A stretch of DNA of 64,000 nt from Psychrobacillus sp. INOP01 (GTDB taxonomy: Bacteria; Bacillota; Bacilli; Bacillales_A; Planococcaceae). Positions 17,733 through 26,164 of the stretch are shown here, in pieces (the first letter of the stretch is position 1; each line of letters opens with the position of its first letter). The notes below the pieces were generated by a model. It was not told the origin of the DNA and did no database searches. It worked only from the letters and a program-made list of their open reading frames with translations. The position numbers were made by a program, and so were the translations under genes. The DNA lies in NCBI RefSeq assembly GCF_018140925.1, contig NZ_CP073315.1, forward strand, positions 1,984,001 to 2,048,000, written 5' to 3'.

Positions 17733-18470
17733 TTATGGTAAAATCGCAAATGATCGAACTGGGAATCCAGAGGCTTTTTCTGGCTTCGGAACGATATTGA
17801 ATATAATAGCTCCTTTTGCAGGGAGCTTATCTAAGTTCGTTAATAACTCTATTTGGTAAGTATCTTGTTCAAGCACATAATATTCGCCGTGTAACGCACC
17901 ATTTTTTAGATAATCCACACTTGAGTCAGTGTCAAATGTTTCATGTCCTATAGCCTTAACCTTTCTTTCTTGAAATAAAAACTTTAATGCTTCTAATCCC
18001 CAACCTGGAGCATGGTTATTACCATCTGTATCTTTATTGTTAAATGCTTTTTCGTCAGGCCAACGTTTACTCCAATCGGTTCGAAGTGCGACAAATGAGC
18101 CTTCTTCGATTTTTCCGTTTGCTTTTTCAAATGTGAAAATATCCTCCACGGATAAAGTAAAATCATTATTTTCGGCCGCTTCTTTTGACTGATCAATGAC
18201 GACTAATGGTAATACGAGTTCTTTCAATTCGAGTTCTTCTAAATAACGCGTATCTCTCACAAAATGAATAGGTGCATCAATGTGCGTGCCGTATTGTCCT
18301 GCAAATTGAAAGCTTTGTGCAAAAAATCCATCGTCATGATTAAACAATGTAGTTATTTCAGCTGCCTTAAAAGCTGAAAAATGTGGTGAATTAGCTCCGA
18401 ATGTGTGTGTTAAATCTACCCACTGCTTTTCTTTTAATGTGGTGAAAGCTTTTAATAATTCCGATGACAT
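17733..18470 (-). CDS. Cyclase/kynurenine formamidase-like metal hydrolase
   Basis: A 245-aa protein of the Cyclase (KynB-like) family. The metal-binding signature GQYGTHIDAPIHF (H-x-G-T-H-x-D-x-P-x-H pattern) is near residue 58, with later conserved GHETFDTD and LHGEYYVLEQ. Members hydrolyse amide or lactone bonds, for example N-formylkynurenine; the substrate here is unknown. It is the first gene behind the SAM riboswitch and precedes a MetE-like gene, which argues for a role in sulphur-amino-acid or methyl metabolism, not tryptophan breakdown. Confidence 0.85.
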   Translation of the reverse strand: MSSELLKAFTTLKEKQWVDLTHTFGANSPHFSAFKAAEITTLFNHDDGFFAQSFQFAGQYGTHIDAPIHFVRDTRYLEELELKELVLPLVVIDQSKEAAENNDFTLSVEDIFTFEKANGKIEEGSFVALRTDWSKRWPDEKAFNNKDTDGNNHAPGWGLEALKFLFQERKVKAIGHETFDTDSSVDYLKNGALHGEYYVLEQDTYQIELLTNLDKLPAKGAIIFNIVPKPEKASGFPVRSFAILP

Positions 18471-18510
18471 ACTTGATTTCTCCTCCTATTTTTATAGTTA
18501 AAATCAAATA

Positions 18511-18670
18511 AAACCCCTTCTTAGAAACAAGAAGAGGTTTACACGTCACCAGTGATTATTCTCTTCTTATCTTCAAGCTAACGCTTCTGGAATTAGCACA
18601 GTGCAAAATTAATCGCCTGTTGCTGAGGTATCATAGGGCCAAGTCCCTCCACCTCTCTTGATAAGAAAGT
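18511..18670 (-). ncRNA. SAM-I (S-box) riboswitch with terminator
   Basis: On the minus strand the RNA starts with CTTATCAAGAG, then GGTGGAGGGACTTGGCCC and TATGATACC-CAGCAAC, later TGTGCTAATTCC and the closing AGATAAGAAG. These are the invariant S-box segments of P1, J1/2, the K-turn region and P3/P4. It ends with a terminator hairpin at 18511-18540 (AAACCTCTTCTT and partner) and T-run. S-adenosylmethionine binding should favour termination before the cyclase and MetE-like genes. Confidence 0.95.
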
Positions 18671-18734
18671 TGTTTTATTTGATTAATGCCTAGTATACGA
18701 ATAGAAATTATAGAAGTCAATAGTAATTTTCAAT

Positions 18735-19160
18735 TTATTTAGAATATATTCTTTTCAGAGACTCTCGCTGGTCTTCTTTAAGGTTTATCTTTGATCGGAT
18801 TGCTTTGGCGTTTTCCTCAGCTTCCTCTACTGTTTCTGCTAGATTTAATTCCATCAGAGTAGCAACTGCCATTGTCCCCGCTCTTCCCCCTCCCGAAGTG
18901 CAGTGAAAGTAGATATTTTTGCCTTCATTATATGCTTGAACGACCTCATGAACAGCAGCTCTTATAGAGTCATCCTGTTGATTTTGTCCATCCAAAATTG
19001 GTTGATGCACCTTTAAATCTTCTGCAGGATGATTGTTAGACGAAACCCTTAAATCGAAAATAACATCTATATGCTCATTTGCTAATAAAGGTTCGACACC
19101 ATCTACACCTCCTACAAATATGCGATTAGGGATCAAAGCTTCATAATTTTTCTTTTCCAT
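18735..19160 (-). CDS. Dual-specificity protein phosphatase family protein
   Basis: The 141-aa protein from the ATG at 19160 (behind AAAGGAGAGG) has the phosphatase signature HCTSGGGRAGT (C-x5-R with following T) near residue 88 and a general-acid region upstream (PILDGQNQQDD). Such enzymes dephosphorylate Tyr/Ser/Thr residues, or sometimes nucleotides or lipids. The N-terminal half, NRIFVGGVDGVEPLL, resembles the atypical DSP fold. It is divergent from corA; the 87 bp between them must hold both promoters. Confidence 0.82.
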   Translation of the reverse strand: MEKKNYEALIPNRIFVGGVDGVEPLLANEHIDVIFDLRVSSNNHPAEDLKVHQPILDGQNQQDDSIRAAVHEVVQAYNEGKNIYFHCTSGGGRAGTMAVATLMELNLAETVEEAEENAKAIRSKINLKEDQRESLKRIYSK

Positions 19161-19247
19161 ACTACCTCTCCTTTGTTTTAGATTCATTATAACAGGGAGA
19201 CTATGAGATAATAAGAAAAGAGATTGTGATGAAAGTGAGTGATTCCA

Positions 19248-20210
19248 ATGATTCGAACGATTGGTATAACGACTGATCATGAAATAGTAAGTGACTTTCC
19301 TTTAGAAGATATAAAACAAAATAAGTTTGAATGGTATTGGATTGATATTGGAGAACCCTCCAAGGAAGAGGAACTTATACTTAGTTCTTTTTTTCATTTT
19401 CATCCACTCGCTATTGAAGACTGCCTACAAAGACTGCAACGCCCTAAGGTGGATTATTATGAAGGATACAACTTCCTTGTTTTACATACGTTTAACGAGG
19501 AAACATTAGAGGCAGAAGAGTTAGACATATTTGTTGGTCAGGATTATGTAGTGTCATTTCATTTCCATCCAATGCATGAAATGGAGCAAGCACGAGAGCG
19601 TATTAGACAGAATCCACAAGGCTGGGGTAGAGGTGCTATCCATGCAACCTACCATATTATCGATCAAGTGGTGGATGGCTATTTTCCAATTGTCTACAAA
19701 ATTGAAGACTATTTAAATGCTGTAGAAGACAAACTCACTTATGATATGCGCCATTTTTCTATGGATTTGGTGTTTGATCTTCGAGGAGATTTGTTACGTT
19801 TAAGACGTACAGTTATTCCTATGAGAGATTTACTTTATCGAATATTAAATTCAGAACGAATGAATTTACAACAAACCGAACACACCTATTTTGCAGACAT
19901 TTACGATCATTTAATACGACTGACGGAAATGATTGAATCTAATCGGGAGCTTACCGCTGATATCCGGGATAGTCATATGTCGATAAACTCTAGTCGGATG
20001 AACCGTATTATGATGATCTTAACGATTGTATCAACCGTTTTCATCCCACTAACATTCATCGTTGGGGTATATGGCATGAACTTTGCGAACATGCCTGAGC
20101 TTGAGTGGAAATACGGTTATTTTGTGGTACTTGGTGCTATGGTTCTCATTGCTTTTTCCATGCTTGGTTGGTTCAAATACAAGGGATGGTTTAACTTGTT
20201 TAAAAATTAA
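19248..20210 (+). CDS. corA: CorA family magnesium transporter
   Basis: CorA forms a pentameric Mg2+ channel. The 320-aa protein has a long acidic, helical cytoplasmic domain and two C-terminal membrane helices; the first ends with the diagnostic YGMNF motif, followed by the loop MPELEWKYGY. The C-terminus is basic. I used the ATG at 19248; a GTG three codons upstream is also possible. A bidirectional terminator follows directly. Confidence 0.92.
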   Translation: MIRTIGITTDHEIVSDFPLEDIKQNKFEWYWIDIGEPSKEEELILSSFFHFHPLAIEDCLQRLQRPKVDYYEGYNFLVLHTFNEETLEAEELDIFVGQDYVVSFHFHPMHEMEQARERIRQNPQGWGRGAIHATYHIIDQVVDGYFPIVYKIEDYLNAVEDKLTYDMRHFSMDLVFDLRGDLLRLRRTVIPMRDLLYRILNSERMNLQQTEHTYFADIYDHLIRLTEMIESNRELTADIRDSHMSINSSRMNRIMMILTIVSTVFIPLTFIVGVYGMNFANMPELEWKYGYFVVLGAMVLIAFSMLGWFKYKGWFNLFKN

Positions 20211-20214
20211 TATA

Positions 20215-20251
20215 AAAAACGAGCAAGTTCTATATGAACTTGCTCGTTTTT
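20215..20251. terminator. Shared bidirectional terminator
   Basis: A stem ACGAGCAAGTTC with its complement and loop TATAT is flanked by A-runs and T-runs, so it serves corA on the plus strand and the tubby-like gene on the minus strand. Confidence 0.88.
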
Positions 20252-21057
20252 TATTGACTGGCTGTCCAGTAGTAAAACAACGCTGTAAAAGTAAGTCTTT
20301 CTGTATGCGGCAAATTATGGGCAAGCGATATATGAACATTCATCGCCTGCACTTCAAAGGCAGGATGCGTAGCATAAGGAAATATCCCGAAGCGATAGGT
20401 CGCTAACCGGTTGCCATTTAAATCATTGACGTCAATATCTCCATACATACTTTTCGCTTCCATTTGAAGCAACTTTTCATTATTGGCATCAAATATAATA
20501 GCTCTATTTTTTAGAGACATTGGCGGCATAACAATAGTGGTTACATGAGTATGAATATGGTCGTGTACCTTCATTTGTATAAATTTGAGCTTATTGTGAA
20601 TCGTAAATGTACAAACTAACCTCTTGTCCATTGTTTTCAGATCATACGTAATCGGAAAAAACATCCCAGCTTTAAAAATAGTTATTGCTGACAATTTCCG
20701 GCGAACGGGCTGGTCTTTTGAAGGCTCAATACTATATAATCGTTCACCCGTACTGGATACTAAATATGTTTGAGGGATTAGTGAGACATCCCGTTGGAAA
20801 TTAAGTTCTTGAACCGGAAAATCAGCCGAGTAATAGTTGCTATCTACTTTCTTCTCGTCAGGTAACTTTTCCGATGCATGTTGAAAGAAAAAAGAAGAGC
20901 TATACAAAACAAATAACGTAAAACCAACGGCAAAGTGATTTTCAAAGTCCTTCCACATGACATCTCTAAAAACAATAAGTAACACTATGTATATTCCTAC
21001 TAAAAGTATCGATCCAAACTTTGTATATTTAGCTGTTTTTTCGTAAATATGCTTCAA
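20251..21057 (-). CDS. Membrane protein with tubby/LURP-one-like domain
   Basis: Two N-terminal hydrophobic helices (GSILLVGIYIVLLIVF and AVGFTLFVLYSSSFFF) precede a beta-rich domain of about 170 aa with segments such as LVSSTGERLYSIEPSK, RAIIFDANNEKLLQMEAKSM and YGDIDVNDLNGNRLATY. The repeating strand pattern resembles the scramblase/LURP-one/tubby fold, and I make that link by pattern only. I chose a TTG at 21057 behind AAAGGGTG (268 aa); an ATG at 21078 is an alternative with a poor ribosome site. Function unknown. Confidence 0.65.
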   Translation of the reverse strand: MKHIYEKTAKYTKFGSILLVGIYIVLLIVFRDVMWKDFENHFAVGFTLFVLYSSSFFFQHASEKLPDEKKVDSNYYSADFPVQELNFQRDVSLIPQTYLVSSTGERLYSIEPSKDQPVRRKLSAITIFKAGMFFPITYDLKTMDKRLVCTFTIHNKLKFIQMKVHDHIHTHVTTIVMPPMSLKNRAIIFDANNEKLLQMEAKSMYGDIDVNDLNGNRLATYRFGIFPYATHPAFEVQAMNVHISLAHNLPHTERLTFTALFYYWTASQ

Positions 21058-21109
21058 ATCCAACACCCTTTCATTCATCTTTACGAACAAAAAGATAAGA
21101 TGGTTTCAA

Positions 21110-21139
21110 AAAAGCATTCCCTGCTATAGGAATGCTTTT
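21110..21139 (-). terminator. Terminator of the eut operon
   Basis: AAAAGCATTCC pairs with GGAATGCTTTT around an eight-base loop; T-run on the minus strand. It overlaps the end of the malate dehydrogenase gene and closes the eut transcript. Confidence 0.88.
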
Positions 21140-22079
21140 AAATGTTGCATATTTCTAGTACTGATTGAACAGATTCAACTGATTTATCTAAAGCAAGTTT
21201 CTCTTCATTTGTTAATGGAAGTTCAATAATACTTTCTATCCCATCTCCTCCAATTACCGTCGGTACGCCCAAATACAAATTATTATATCCGTATTCACCC
21301 TCTAAGTAAGCGATAGAGGGTAGTATTCGTTTTTTGTCTCGAATAATCGCCTCAGCCATTTCTACCAGTGCTGCCGCCGGGGCATAATAGGCACTCCCAT
21401 TACCAAGAAGAGAAACAATTTCGCCTCCCCCTTTTCTGGTTCGTTCAACTATTGCAGCTAATCTATCTTTAGAAATAATCTTTTCTAAAGGGATTCCTCC
21501 TGCATAGGAATAACGAACCAGTGGGACCATATCATCACCATGGCCACCTAATACAAACCCTGATATATCTTCCACCGAAATATTTAGTTCCTCCGCAACA
21601 AATGTATTAAATCGCGCAGTATCTAAAACTCCTGACTGACCAATCACTCTATTTTTGGGAAATCCAGTTGTCTTATAACAAACGTATGTCATCGCGTCTA
21701 CTGGATTACTTAGTATGAGAATATAGCTATTCGGCGCGTGTTTCTTCACTTGCTCCGAGACAGCTCGCATAATTTTTGCATTTGTACTTACAAGATCATC
21801 TCTACTCATGCCTGGTTTTCTAGCAATTCCAGCTGTAATAATGACCATGTCAGCGTCTTTTATATCTTCATAATTCGAAGTCCCAATAATCTTCGAATTA
21901 AAACGCTGAACTGGTCCCGTTTCCAATATATCAAGTGCTTTTCCTTTGACAGGGTTTTCTAGCTCTGGGATATCTACAAGCACGATGTCTCCTAACTCTT
22001 TTTGTGCGGCCATTAATGCTACGGTTGCGCCAGTATAACCAGCGCCAATTACAGCAATTTTATTTCTTCGAAAAGCCAA
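21138..22079 (-). CDS. mdh: Malate dehydrogenase, last gene of the eut locus
   Basis: A 313-aa NAD-dependent LDH/MDH-family enzyme. The Rossmann motif is [10 protein letters not shown] (12-21), the substrate-loop Arg lies in [10 protein letters not shown], which is the malate rather than lactate pattern, and the catalytic His is in GGHGDDM. The start is TTG behind AAAGGGTG. It is 22 bp from the last shell gene and has the operon terminator, so it belongs to the eut transcript. No microcompartment-targeting tail is evident. It could recycle NADH made by EutE or replenish oxaloacetate for acetyl-CoA entry. The housekeeping mdh is usually with citZ/icd, so this looks like a second copy. Confidence 0.88.
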   Translation of the reverse strand: MAFRRNKIAVIGAGYTGATVALMAAQKELGDIVLVDIPELENPVKGKALDILETGPVQRFNSKIIGTSNYEDIKDADMVIITAGIARKPGMSRDDLVSTNAKIMRAVSEQVKKHAPNSYILILSNPVDAMTYVCYKTTGFPKNRVIGQSGVLDTARFNTFVAEELNISVEDISGFVLGGHGDDMVPLVRYSYAGGIPLEKIISKDRLAAIVERTRKGGGEIVSLLGNGSAYYAPAAALVEMAEAIIRDKKRILPSIAYLEGEYGYNNLYLGVPTVIGGDGIESIIELPLTNEEKLALDKSVESVQSVLEICNI

Positions 22080-22101
22080 GTATTTTCACCCTTTCCGATG
22101 C

Positions 22102-22464
22102 TTATGAATCAGTTGACGGAGGTACTTCAGGTTTCACTGCTTTAGTGCGTAATGCTTTTGTTGGTTGTTCTGATTCTACATGTTTGTTGTAGTCTAGAGG
22201 TTCAATCATATCGTAAACACTTTGGTCAGGGCGTGGAATAACATGAGCTCCTAATAATTGTCCTACTCTTTTGGCTGCATCTTGCCCAGCGTCTACTGCA
22301 GCTTGAACAGCTCCAACGTCTCCCTGAACAATCACAGTTACAATTCCACCATCTATCATCTCTTGTTTAATCAATGTCACATTGGCGGACTTAATCATGG
22401 CATCTGCTGCTTCAATGGAACCAACTAATCCCATTGTTTCAATCATTCCTATTGCTTGACTCAT
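22102..22464 (-). CDS. BMC-domain shell protein with basic tail (EutM/EutK-like)
   Basis: A 120-aa hexameric shell protein. The BMC core starts [20 protein letters not shown] and contains [19 protein letters not shown] and GAHVIPRPD. Unlike EutM it carries about 30 extra residues with a Lys/Pro-rich end ([18 protein letters not shown]), which may face the lumen and bind cargo or nucleic acid as proposed for EutK tails. The ATG at 22464 behind AGAGGTG overlaps the end of eutN by 26 bases. Confidence 0.9.
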   Translation of the reverse strand: MSQAIGMIETMGLVGSIEAADAMIKSANVTLIKQEMIDGGIVTVIVQGDVGAVQAAVDAGQDAAKRVGQLLGAHVIPRPDQSVYDMIEPLDYNKHVESEQPTKALRTKAVKPEVPPSTDS

Positions 22465-22741
22465 TGTTTTCACCTCTTTCTACTTCTGTCGAATCAATAA
22501 TACCGATGATTACTGCATCAATCGGAATTGGATTCTCTCGCATAATATAACGGGATGATCCTCCACTCGTAACAAGAACATCGTCTCCAATACCTGCTCC
22601 GATTCTATCAGCTGCAACAAACTGTGTTCTCACCGGTTTTCCTTGTACATCTACCGGCTGGACAATGAGTAGTTTTAACCCTTGTAGCCCTTCTTCTTTG
22701 CGAGTAGCCCAAACATTTCCGATAACTTTTCCCAGTTGCAT
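22439..22741 (-). CDS. eutN: EutN/CcmL-type vertex protein
   Basis: This 100-aa protein starts [20 protein letters not shown] and has the EutN/CcmL beta-barrel motifs [23 protein letters not shown] and [10 protein letters not shown]. Five copies cap each vertex of the microcompartment. The C-terminal tail is acidic and Asn-rich. It overlaps the next shell gene, a coupling that could keep shell stoichiometry. Confidence 0.93.
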   Translation of the reverse strand: MQLGKVIGNVWATRKEEGLQGLKLLIVQPVDVQGKPVRTQFVAADRIGAGIGDDVLVTSGGSSRYIMRENPIPIDAVIIGIIDSTEVERGENNESSNRND

Positions 22742-22758
22742 GCTATCATCACCTATTT

Positions 22759-23619
22759 CTATTTTCTAAATGAAAAGGATATCCCAAGTTCTCTTGCCTT
22801 ATCCCTTGCAAGCGCAGTGATAATGGTTCCTTTTTCAATTATAATTTCTTGTACTTTCAATTCTTTCACATCATCTTGAGAGAGTAATTTTTTGGAATAT
22901 ACCAAAGAGGAATCTGCCTTACTTTTCGTTATAATTCCCGGAGCTTCCAGTTGTACTTTCACCGAATTCACTTCAGACTTCATCAAATGTCCAGTTGTAC
23001 CTTTTGATATAAGACCTGCATTAGCCTCATCCGTATCAATATGCATTTCTAAACGGTATCTTTCGGAAACACGGATTTTTACTTGGCGATATGAGACTGG
23101 TCTAATTCCATTTGTTTCTACTGTTACGTAGTCTCCATTTTGTACACCAAAACGGGCTGCATCCTTAGGTGCCATATGAATATGTGCCTGCGCAATAATG
23201 AGACCTTCCTCTAGAAAAAGGCTTCCTCTAGGTCCAATTATCGTAAAAGCTCCTGATCCTCCAATATCTCCTGATTCACGGAGTGGAGGATCCACTCCCA
23301 ACTTCATTGCATCTGTCCAACTTACCTCTGCTTGCGTCATTGAACGTGCAGGGCCAAGAACTCGAACTCGTTCGATACTTCCTGTTGGCCCGGCAATGAC
23401 AACTGTTTCATTGGAAGCGAATTGACCAGGTTGGGAAAGCTCCGCTCTTATAGTTAGCTCATACCCTTTACCAAATAGGACTTCCACATGATGTGATGAC
23501 AAATGTACGTGACGGGCAGAAACAGCGATTGGGATTAAATCGTTTGGAGGTACTGCTTCAACTTTTCCAAGTTGGTCTAAAACTTCCCCAACAATTTTTT
23601 CAATCAATTGCTGATTCAT
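22759..23619 (-). CDS. pduL: PduL-type phosphotransacylase with C-terminal extension
   Basis: PduL swaps CoA on acetyl-CoA for phosphate, regenerating CoA inside the compartment and giving acetyl phosphate. The N-terminal amphipathic helix MNQQLIEKIVGEVLDQLG is a typical encapsulation peptide. Metal-ligand motifs ARHVHLS and AHIHMAP are present. At 286 aa it is about 70 residues longer than common PduL: the tail ends with a segment EIIIEKGTIITALARDKARE like a small domain found at other eut/pdu enzymes. It takes the place of EutD here. Confidence 0.9.
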   Translation of the reverse strand: MNQQLIEKIVGEVLDQLGKVEAVPPNDLIPIAVSARHVHLSSHHVEVLFGKGYELTIRAELSQPGQFASNETVVIAGPTGSIERVRVLGPARSMTQAEVSWTDAMKLGVDPPLRESGDIGGSGAFTIIGPRGSLFLEEGLIIAQAHIHMAPKDAARFGVQNGDYVTVETNGIRPVSYRQVKIRVSERYRLEMHIDTDEANAGLISKGTTGHLMKSEVNSVKVQLEAPGIITKSKADSSLVYSKKLLSQDDVKELKVQEIIIEKGTIITALARDKARELGISFSFRK

Positions 23620-23649
23620 ATTGAGACCGCCTTTCCTGTAAACCTCTTA

Positions 23650-23937
23650 TTAGTTTTCTAATTTAGGCAAAATCATTTCTAATTCGTTATGAGGTCTTGG
23701 AATAACATGAACAGATAATAATTCTCCTACTCTTTGCGCTGCCGCCGCGCCTGCATCTGTTGCTGCTTTTACAGCACCTACATCTCCTCTAACTAGTACA
23801 GTTACGATACCCCCACCTACATGGACTTTTCCGACTAAATTTACACTAGCAGCCTTTACCATTGCATCTGCCGCTTCAATTGCTCCTACCAATCCTTTTG
23901 TTTCTACCATTCCTAAAGCTGTACCTTCTCTTGACAT
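23650..23937 (-). CDS. eutM: EutM-type microcompartment shell protein
   Basis: A canonical 95-aa BMC-domain protein: [40 protein letters not shown] and SVHVIPRPH. Hexamers of this protein form the flat facets, with a small central pore for substrates. The ribosome site AGGAGG is strong, as expected for an abundant shell component. It shares high identity with the longer shell protein at 22102, which suggests duplication. Confidence 0.95.
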   Translation of the reverse strand: MSREGTALGMVETKGLVGAIEAADAMVKAASVNLVGKVHVGGGIVTVLVRGDVGAVKAATDAGAAAAQRVGELLSVHVIPRPHNELEMILPKLEN

Positions 23938-23957
23938 ATTTGTTTCCTCCTAATAGG

Positions 23958-25484
23958 TTATTTAGATAATTTGTTTACTATTTCACTGACTAGATCCTTC
24001 ACTACTTGGGGATTAACTTTGTCACTAGAGCCCAATGACTGCAATACACTTTCTACCACTTGATCTGTTACATCACCTGAACTATTGTTTGTCTTACTTG
24101 GCATAATTTTAGATGTGGTGAGATTTACTTCTTTTATACCGTAAGCCATCCTTTTAATATTCAAAAGATGCTTAGCAGTGACATTGTCGGAAGTTATGTT
24201 TCCGCCAAATGTACCGCACCCCAAGGTCATGGATGGCATTAAACCTGTAGTTCCACCTACTGCTCCTACTGAAGACATCGTATTGACTAGAATTCGAGAA
24301 ACCGGCATCTCTAGTGCAAACTCACGAGCTACTGCATCTGTCTCTGTATGAATGGAAAGACTATGCCCCATCCCTCCAAGTTCTAAAAGAGACAAACAAA
24401 TCTCTTTTGCATGATCAATATCTGAAGCTATATACATCGCAAATATTGGTGATAATTTTTCAAGTGAAAATGGTACCTCTTTGCCTACCTTCGTTTCTAA
24501 TCCAACAATAATACGTGTATCAGTTGGCAATGAAATACCTGCAAGCTTGGCGATTGTTTGAGGGCTTTTTCCAACAATCTTCGGGTTCACCTTCCCCGGA
24601 ACTGGTGAAATTACTTTTTCCATCACTTGCTTTTCCTCATCTGACAATATATAAGCACCGTTTTTCTTAAGCGCTCTTGTCACTAACTCTGCAACATTTC
24701 GATCCACTACAATGGACTGTTCAGTCGCGCAAATAGTGCCATAGTCAAAGGACTTACTATTGACGATATTCTCTACAGCTGTTTCAATTTTTGCAGTGCG
24801 TTCGATATACACTGGAACGTTCCCTGGTCCAACTCCGTAAGCTGGTTTTCCAGAGCTGTATGCCGCTTTTACTAATGCCCCTCCTCCTGTAGCCAAAATA
24901 AGGTTAATATCAGGATGTTTCATCAATTGCTGCGTTGCTTCCATGGAAGCCATCGTCAAGCATTGAATTAGACCTCTAGGAGCACCTGCTGTTACGGCTG
25001 CTTCCTCGCACACCCGCAATGCTTCTTGAGTACACCTAACTGCATAAGGATGTGGACTGACAACAATTGCATTTCTTGTTTTCAAAGCAATCAACGTTTT
25101 AAAAAATGCAGTGGATGTCGGATTCGTAGTTGGGATAATTCCAGCTACAATTCCAAATGGTACTGCAATCTCCATTACTTTATTTGCTTTATCTTCCCCC
25201 ACAATACCGACTGTTTTTAAATCTTTAATACTTTCATATACATCACGAGAACCGACTTCATTTTTTATCTTTTTATGCTCTGCAACTCCCATACCAGTCT
25301 CTTCCACAGCCAATTTCCCGAGTCTTTCCGACTCAGCAAAAGCAGCATTTGCCACGGCCTTTACAACTTGATCGACCTGATCCTGAGAAAACTTCATATA
25401 TACCTGTTGGGCTGCTTTTGCACTTTTGACGGCAGTTCTCATTTCCTGTAACGCCACTAAATCCGTATCTATGAGGCTAACCAT
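23958..25484 (-). CDS. eutE: EutE, CoA-acylating acetaldehyde dehydrogenase
   Basis: EutE oxidises acetaldehyde to acetyl-CoA with NAD. The aldehyde-dehydrogenase catalytic cysteine is in FDYGTICATEQS (near residue 250), with the NAD-binding GPGNVPVYIE region. The C-terminus has two extra amphipathic helices (DQVVESVLQSLG and NPQVVKDLVSEIVNKLSK), separated by a linker, matching encapsulation peptides; in many EutE/PduP proteins these are N-terminal. The ATG at 25484 behind AAGGGAGTG is preferred over a GTG three codons upstream. Confidence 0.94.
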   Translation of the reverse strand: MVSLIDTDLVALQEMRTAVKSAKAAQQVYMKFSQDQVDQVVKAVANAAFAESERLGKLAVEETGMGVAEHKKIKNEVGSRDVYESIKDLKTVGIVGEDKANKVMEIAVPFGIVAGIIPTTNPTSTAFFKTLIALKTRNAIVVSPHPYAVRCTQEALRVCEEAAVTAGAPRGLIQCLTMASMEATQQLMKHPDINLILATGGGALVKAAYSSGKPAYGVGPGNVPVYIERTAKIETAVENIVNSKSFDYGTICATEQSIVVDRNVAELVTRALKKNGAYILSDEEKQVMEKVISPVPGKVNPKIVGKSPQTIAKLAGISLPTDTRIIVGLETKVGKEVPFSLEKLSPIFAMYIASDIDHAKEICLSLLELGGMGHSLSIHTETDAVAREFALEMPVSRILVNTMSSVGAVGGTTGLMPSMTLGCGTFGGNITSDNVTAKHLLNIKRMAYGIKEVNLTTSKIMPSKTNNSSGDVTDQVVESVLQSLGSSDKVNPQVVKDLVSEIVNKLSK

Positions 25485-25500
25485 AGCTATCACTCCCTTC

Positions 25501-26148
25501 CTAATAATCTAATGGGCGTTTAGCCATATTGAAAATGGCCTCTCGAAATGCATCGGCAGCTGCTTGGCAAGAAGATTGGCTGCCCTCTACCAACCCGCCA
25601 CCAAAGTTGGTTTCGGAAGGTGGTGCAAAAAACTCCCGCACTTGAACATCTGCAGCTTTCAAAGCAGCGTCTAAACCGACAATGGCCTCTATAGGAGGTG
25701 CTATTAAATAAGCTAGGGACCTGCCTTCCTCCACACCAGCAACCTGTGCCAAGTAGCTCCCGCAACTCGAAATTACTTTTGCATATAGAGCATGATTTTC
25801 ATCCTCATTGATTGCTTCAAAAAACGCATCGTTTTCAATAGTAATTCGTATGGAGTCTAGCCCGCTTTTCACTTCTTCCGGAGAAGGGCCAGCTATGATT
25901 CCGATAAATTCTCCTGAAAGAGGACCAGATGCATGTGCCGATCCAGCATAAAAACTTTTAGCATAAACTACTTCTACATCTGACTTTTTCGTTGCTTCAT
26001 CAGCCGCTGTATATCCAACGTCATCAATGGTCGTTGTAAACAATCCTAGACTTCGTTGATAAGGCTTTAAGTTGAGTTTTTCAGCCAGACCTGTATCTAC
26101 ATTTGGTATTACTTGCATCGATTTAATTTCAGCAAATATTTTTTTCAC
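25501..26148 (-). CDS. eutL: EutL, tandem-BMC trimeric shell protein
   Basis: The 215-aa protein consists of two fused, permuted BMC domains (IPNVDTGLAEKLNLKPYQRSLG; GPLSGEFIGIIAGPSPEEV; SLAYLIAPPIEAIVGLDAALKAADV) and ends with FGGGLVEGSQSSCQAA. EutL trimers carry a large gated pore thought to pass cofactors. The start is a GTG. It lies 16 bp from eutC and eutE is 16 bp further on. Confidence 0.95.
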   Translation of the reverse strand: MKKIFAEIKSMQVIPNVDTGLAEKLNLKPYQRSLGLFTTTIDDVGYTAADEATKKSDVEVVYAKSFYAGSAHASGPLSGEFIGIIAGPSPEEVKSGLDSIRITIENDAFFEAINEDENHALYAKVISSCGSYLAQVAGVEEGRSLAYLIAPPIEAIVGLDAALKAADVQVREFFAPPSETNFGGGLVEGSQSSCQAAADAFREAIFNMAKRPLDY

Positions 26149-26164
26149 CTTTAATAGATACCTC

